Source of the DNA: Rhodoferax sp.
Lineage (GTDB): Bacteria; Pseudomonadota; Gammaproteobacteria; Burkholderiales; Burkholderiaceae_C
NCBI GenBank assembly: GCA_020048255.1
Contig: JAIFMR010000020.1
Span: forward strand, 1 to 9,493
Length of the DNA stretch: 9,493 nucleotides
Direction: 5' to 3'
A program made the translations under genes and the position numbers. The notes beneath the pieces are model-generated. The model made no database searches, was not told where the DNA came from, and was given only the letters and a program-made list of their open reading frames with translations. The stretch's first letter is position 1; each line of letters begins with the position of its first letter. Positions 7,112 through 9,493 of the stretch are shown piece by piece.

Positions 7112-7718
7112 CAGCGTCGCCGCGCAACCCGAGCAGCCCTTGTGGCACCAAGGCTGGTACCGCCCCGCGACCCGCCTGGATTCGCCCAATTTTGGCCCAC
7201 GCCCGCCGCAAATTCAGGTTGACCTGATCGTGCTGCACTCCATCAGCTTGCCACCCGGGCAATATGGGGGTCCAGAGGTGCACCAGTTGTTTACCAATCA
7301 GCTTGATTGGCAGGCCCACCCGTATTTTCAAAGTATCGAGGGCGTGACCGTGTCCTCGCACTTCTTCATTCAACGCAGCGGGGTGGTCTGGCAGTTTGTC
7401 AGCTGCGACGACCGAGCTTGGCACGCCGGTGTTTCCAGCTACCGTGGTCGAACCAACTGCAACGATGACAGTATCGGCATTGAACTCGAGGGCCTGGAGG
7501 GCAAGCCCTTTGAGCCTGCGCAATACGCCGCTCTGGCGCACCTGTGCGCCAGCCTCTTGCATCAGTATCCGATTGCTCACATCGCGGGGCATGAACACAT
7601 TGCACCTGGCCGAAAGTGCGACCCCGGTGCGGGTTTTGATTGGGTCCAATTTCAAAAAAGTTTGGGTCTCCATCCTCAGTGTTTACCCGTAGAAGTGCAG
7701 CAACGTCTGTCCAGTTGA
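7098..7718 (+). CDS. ampD: AmpD, cytoplasmic 1,6-anhydro-N-acetylmuramyl-L-alanine amidase
   Basis: AmpD removes the peptide from anhydromuropeptides recycled from the cell wall. In bacteria with ampC/ampR this limits beta-lactamase induction. The 206-residue protein has no signal peptide, as expected for the cytosolic enzyme. Zinc ligands by family alignment are H47 (LIVLHSISLPPGQYGG), H165 and D175 (AGHEHIAPGRKCDPG), with catalytic K173 and E129 (SIGIELEG). Their spacing reproduces the H34/E116/H154/K162/D164 pattern of Citrobacter AmpD. The WQAHPYF and SSHFFIQRSG segments are also typical. ATG at 7098 is chosen over the upstream start at 7053 because AGGTGA (7084-7089) lies 8 bases before it and homologues begin near here. 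It overlaps the end of pilR by 14 bases in another frame, suggesting translation from the same mRNA. No beta-lactamase gene is nearby, so murein recycling is the safe role. Confidence 0.95.
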   Translation: MTPTDSVAAQPEQPLWHQGWYRPATRLDSPNFGPRPPQIQVDLIVLHSISLPPGQYGGPEVHQLFTNQLDWQAHPYFQSIEGVTVSSHFFIQRSGVVWQFVSCDDRAWHAGVSSYRGRTNCNDDSIGIELEGLEGKPFEPAQYAALAHLCASLLHQYPIAHIAGHEHIAPGRKCDPGAGFDWVQFQKSLGLHPQCLPVEVQQRLSS

Positions 7719-7750
7719 CAGGCCGTTACACCCCAAAATGGTGAATCGAT

Positions 7751-7767
7751 CGCGGGTTCAATCCGCG
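7751..7767. other. Small GC-rich hairpin resembling a tRNA T-arm
   Basis: CGCGG (7751-7755) pairs with CCGCG (7763-7767) around the loop GTTCAAT. The sequence resembles a tRNA T-arm (GGTTCAATCC), but the register is off by one from a true T-loop and no acceptor, D- or anticodon arm is found upstream. It is not followed by a T-run, so it is not a standard intrinsic terminator either. It lies just after ampD in the nrdA upstream region. Confidence 0.3.
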
Positions 7768-7841
7768 TCAGAAAACAACCTTTCGCTATCAATTCCTGAG
7801 AATTTCAGCCTTCTGAGCCTGGAGGCGGCGTCACACCAAAA

Positions 7842-7857
7842 ACACTACAGTTAGTGT
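7842..7857 (+). promoter_or_regulatory. NrdR operator, box 1
   Basis: ACACTACAGTTAGTGT is a perfect 6-bp inverted repeat (ACACTA / TAGTGT) around 4 bases and agrees well with the NrdR-box consensus acaCwAtATaTwGtgt. NrdR is the ATP/dATP-sensing repressor of ribonucleotide reductase genes. The site lies about 120 bases upstream of the nrdA start and is upstream of the -10-like hexamer at 7881. Confidence 0.82.
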
Positions 7858-7872
7858 CTGGATGCCATACAA

Positions 7873-7888
7873 GCCCCAGATATAGTGT
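7873..7888 (+). promoter_or_regulatory. NrdR operator, box 2, overlapping a -10 hexamer
   Basis: GCCCCAGATATAGTGT matches the right half of the NrdR consensus (ATATAGTGT) perfectly, with a degenerate left half. Its start is exactly 31 bp after that of box 1, the roughly three-turn spacing typical of paired NrdR sites. TATAGT at 7881-7886 inside it is a 5-of-6 match to a -10 box. A weak CTGGAT at 7858-7863 sits 17 bases upstream as a possible -35. Repressor bound here would cover the nrdA promoter. Confidence 0.75.
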
Positions 7889-7978
7889 TAAGCTCCCGCG
7901 CTGAGCCCTTTGTCCGAGACCTTTTGGGTCAAGCACTTCCGACCGCTCCCCATGAATTCAGTTCCACCAGAGGAAACC

Positions 7979-9229
7979 ATGCAAACAGTCTTCAACGCCC
8001 CCCTTATGGCATCCACCATCATGATGACCAGCGCCAGCATCGACAGCCCTGCCCTCTCAAGCCAGGGTACCCTGAGCCAGTACCAGATCATCCGGCGCAA
8101 TGGCGCAGTGGTTCCTTTTGAGCCCAACAAAATCGCCGTGGCCATGATGAAGGCATTTCTGGCGGTGCATGGCACCCAAGGTGCCGCCTCGGCCAGCGTG
8201 CGCGAGACTGTCGAGGAGCTGACCCAAGGCGTGATTCGCGCCCTGATGCGCTCCCGTCCAGGTGGCGGCACCTTCCATATTGAGGACGTTCAAGACCAGG
8301 TTGAACTGGGCCTGATGCGCAGCAGCCACCATGAAATTGCCCGTGCCTATGTGTTGTACCGTGAAAAGCGCTCACAGGAGCGCGCCCAGAAGGTGATTCA
8401 GCAGGCACCCGCAGCCCCGGTGTTGCATGCGATCGACCAAGGCGAGCGGGTCGTCCTGGACCTGGCCCGCTTGAATGGCATCATCACCGCTGCATGCCAA
8501 GGACTGGGGGCCGATGTCAAACCCGACCCCATCATGGCAGAAACCATGCGCAACCTGTACGACGGCGTGCCGATGGACGAGGTGTACAAGGCTTCAGTGT
8601 TGGCAGCCCGGACCTTGATTGAAAAAGACCCTGACTACACGTTTGCCACCGCCCGCTTGTTGTTTCACACCATTGCCAAAGAGGTGCTGGGTCAGGATGT
8701 GGCCCAAGCGGACATGGCGCAAGCCTATGTGGATTACTTTCCCCAATTCATCCACCGCGGTGTGGAGCACGAATTGCTGGACGAAAAGCTGCTGCAATTT
8801 GACCTGCCACGGCTTGCCGGTGCGCTCAAGGCCGATCGTGATCTGAAGTTTGATTACCTGGGTCTGCAAACCCTGTACGACCGCTATTTTCTGCACATTG
8901 GCAAGACCCGTATTGAATTGCCCCAAGCCTTTTTCATGCGCGTGGCGATGGGCTTGTCCCTCAACGAGATCGACCGTGAAGCACGGGCGATCGAGTTTTA
9001 CGAAGTCCTGTCCAGCTTTGACTTCATGTCCAGCACCCCGACCCTGTTCAACAGCGGCACGCTGCGTTCGCAATTGTCCAGTTGCTACCTGACCACGGTT
9101 CCCGACGACCTGGACGGCATTTACGAAGCCATCAAGGAAAACTGGGCAACGATTGGACCCAGGTTCGTGCCTTGGGCGCTCACATCAAGGGAACCAATGG
9201 CGAGTCTCAGGGCGTCGTGCCTTTCCTGA
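7979..9229 (+). CDS. nrdA: NrdA, ribonucleoside-diphosphate reductase alpha subunit; open frame broken by a deletion/frameshift
   Basis: NrdA is the large subunit of class Ia ribonucleotide reductase, which reduces NDPs to dNDPs with the NrdB radical. ATG at 7979 is chosen because AGAGGA precedes it; the in-frame ATG at 7952 lacks a ribosome binding site. An ATP-cone is present at about residues 35-130 (YQIIRRNGAVVPFEPNKIAV onward), the dATP activity-control site. The catalytic barrel begins with alpha-helical sequence (MAETMRNLYDGVPMDEVY) and SSTPTLFNSGTLRSQLSSC, where C369 matches the substrate-proximal redox Cys225 of E. coli. Authentic sequence ends at IYEAIKEN (residue 388, base 9142). 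The remaining 28 codons of the open frame (WATIGPRFVPW onward) are out-of-frame readthrough to TGA at 9227-9229. The true continuation lies in the frame starting at 9142. As read, the product would lack most of the active-site barrel. No nrdB is visible because the window ends first. Confidence 0.88.
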   Translation: MQTVFNAPLMASTIMMTSASIDSPALSSQGTLSQYQIIRRNGAVVPFEPNKIAVAMMKAFLAVHGTQGAASASVRETVEELTQGVIRALMRSRPGGGTFHIEDVQDQVELGLMRSSHHEIARAYVLYREKRSQERAQKVIQQAPAAPVLHAIDQGERVVLDLARLNGIITAACQGLGADVKPDPIMAETMRNLYDGVPMDEVYKASVLAARTLIEKDPDYTFATARLLFHTIAKEVLGQDVAQADMAQAYVDYFPQFIHRGVEHELLDEKLLQFDLPRLAGALKADRDLKFDYLGLQTLYDRYFLHIGKTRIELPQAFFMRVAMGLSLNEIDREARAIEFYEVLSSFDFMSSTPTLFNSGTLRSQLSSCYLTTVPDDLDGIYEAIKENWATIGPRFVPWALTSREPMASLRASCLS

Positions 9230-9493
9230 AGGTGGTCAATGACACTGCCGTGGCTGTGAATCAGGGTGGCAAGCGCAAAGGCGCTGTGTGCACCTATCTG
9301 GAAACCTGGCACCTGGACATTGAAGAGTTTCTGGAGCTGCGCAAAAACACCGGTGACGATCGCCGCCGGACCCACGACATGAACACCTCCAACTGGATTC
9401 CAGACCTGTTCATGCGCCGGGTCATGGAAAAAGGCCAGTGGACACTGTTTTCGCCCAACAACGTGCCTGACTTGCACGACAAGTTTGGCACCG
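9142..9493 (+). pseudogene. nrdA: Continuation of nrdA in a shifted frame, partial at window end
   Basis: Reading from 9142 in the frame CTG GGC AAC GAT TGG gives LGNDWTQVRALGAHIKGTNG, then SQGVVPFLKVVNDTAVAV, KRKGAVCTYLETWHLDIEEF and HDMNTSNWIPDLFMRRVM, ending TLFSPNNVPDLHDKFGT, with no stop to the window edge (117 codons). This is the direct continuation of NrdA after KEN, minus about nine residues that I recall as ALLSKFAGG in relatives. Two bases (AA, 9140-9141) remain where about 30 would be expected, so about 28 are missing and the frame shifts. It has no start or ribosome binding site of its own. The intact, conserved sequence after the break suggests a recent lesion or a sequencing/assembly error, not an old pseudogene. 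Confidence 0.82.

Noticed and set aside
7715..7747. Consensus TTGACA at 7715-7720 as the -35 of an nrdA promoter
   Set aside because: It overlaps the ampD stop region and no -10-like hexamer occurs 16-18 bases downstream (ATGGTG or AATGGT instead); the NrdR-covered TATAGT at 7881 is a better candidate.
7720..7775. A complete tRNA gene
   Set aside because: Only a T-arm-like hairpin is present, with the loop register off by one; no acceptor, D or anticodon stems can be drawn.
9142..9493. Programmed frameshift or intein/intron explaining the nrdA break
   Set aside because: Frameshifting would keep all conserved residues, but about nine are missing; an intein or intron would add sequence, not remove it. 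Deletion or assembly error fits better.

Overview
The window looks like a chromosomal segment of a betaproteobacterium, most likely of the Comamonadaceae (Rhodoferax/Polaromonas-like). The inference rests on moderately high GC with G/C-ending codons, Ffh and NrdA sequences of the type recalled from that family, and the gene order ffh / ypjD-like / PP0621-type / pilS / pilR / ampD. No database search was possible, so the taxonomic placement is from memory of these families.

Layout: (1) 2-394, + strand: 3' end of miaB (TRAM domain), cut by the window edge. (2) 580-1371, + strand: an unrecognised protein with a signal peptide and a C-terminal membrane anchor. (3) 1410-2774, - strand: ffh, the SRP GTPase, convergent with the previous gene. 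(4) Divergent from ffh, a tightly packed + strand run at 2854-7718: a YpjD/CcsA-like membrane protein, a 76-residue Cys/His-motif membrane protein (PP0621 type), a PilS-type sensor kinase, a PilR-type sigma-54 response regulator and the cytoplasmic amidase AmpD. The first three junctions overlap or abut, pilS and pilR are 17 bases apart, and pilR overlaps ampD by 14 bases, so this is probably one operon. (5) A 260-base control region with a pair of NrdR-type operators 31 bp apart, one covering a -10-like hexamer. (6) 7979 to the window end: nrdA, the class Ia ribonucleotide reductase large subunit, which runs off the right edge.

Most of the content is conserved housekeeping: tRNA thiolation, protein targeting, cytochrome/membrane assembly, pilus-type two-component signalling, murein recycling and dNTP synthesis. 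I see no mobile element, CRISPR array, phage module or obvious new defence system. The most notable anomaly is in nrdA. About 388 residues read normally, then the frame breaks at about 9140. The conserved downstream sequence continues in another frame after an apparent loss of about 28 bases encoding a conserved loop. This is either a real lesion in a normally essential gene or a sequence/assembly error. Secondary observations are the paired NrdR sites, a rare-codon AT-rich patch with a perfect dyad inside pilS, and the unrecognised anchored envelope protein.
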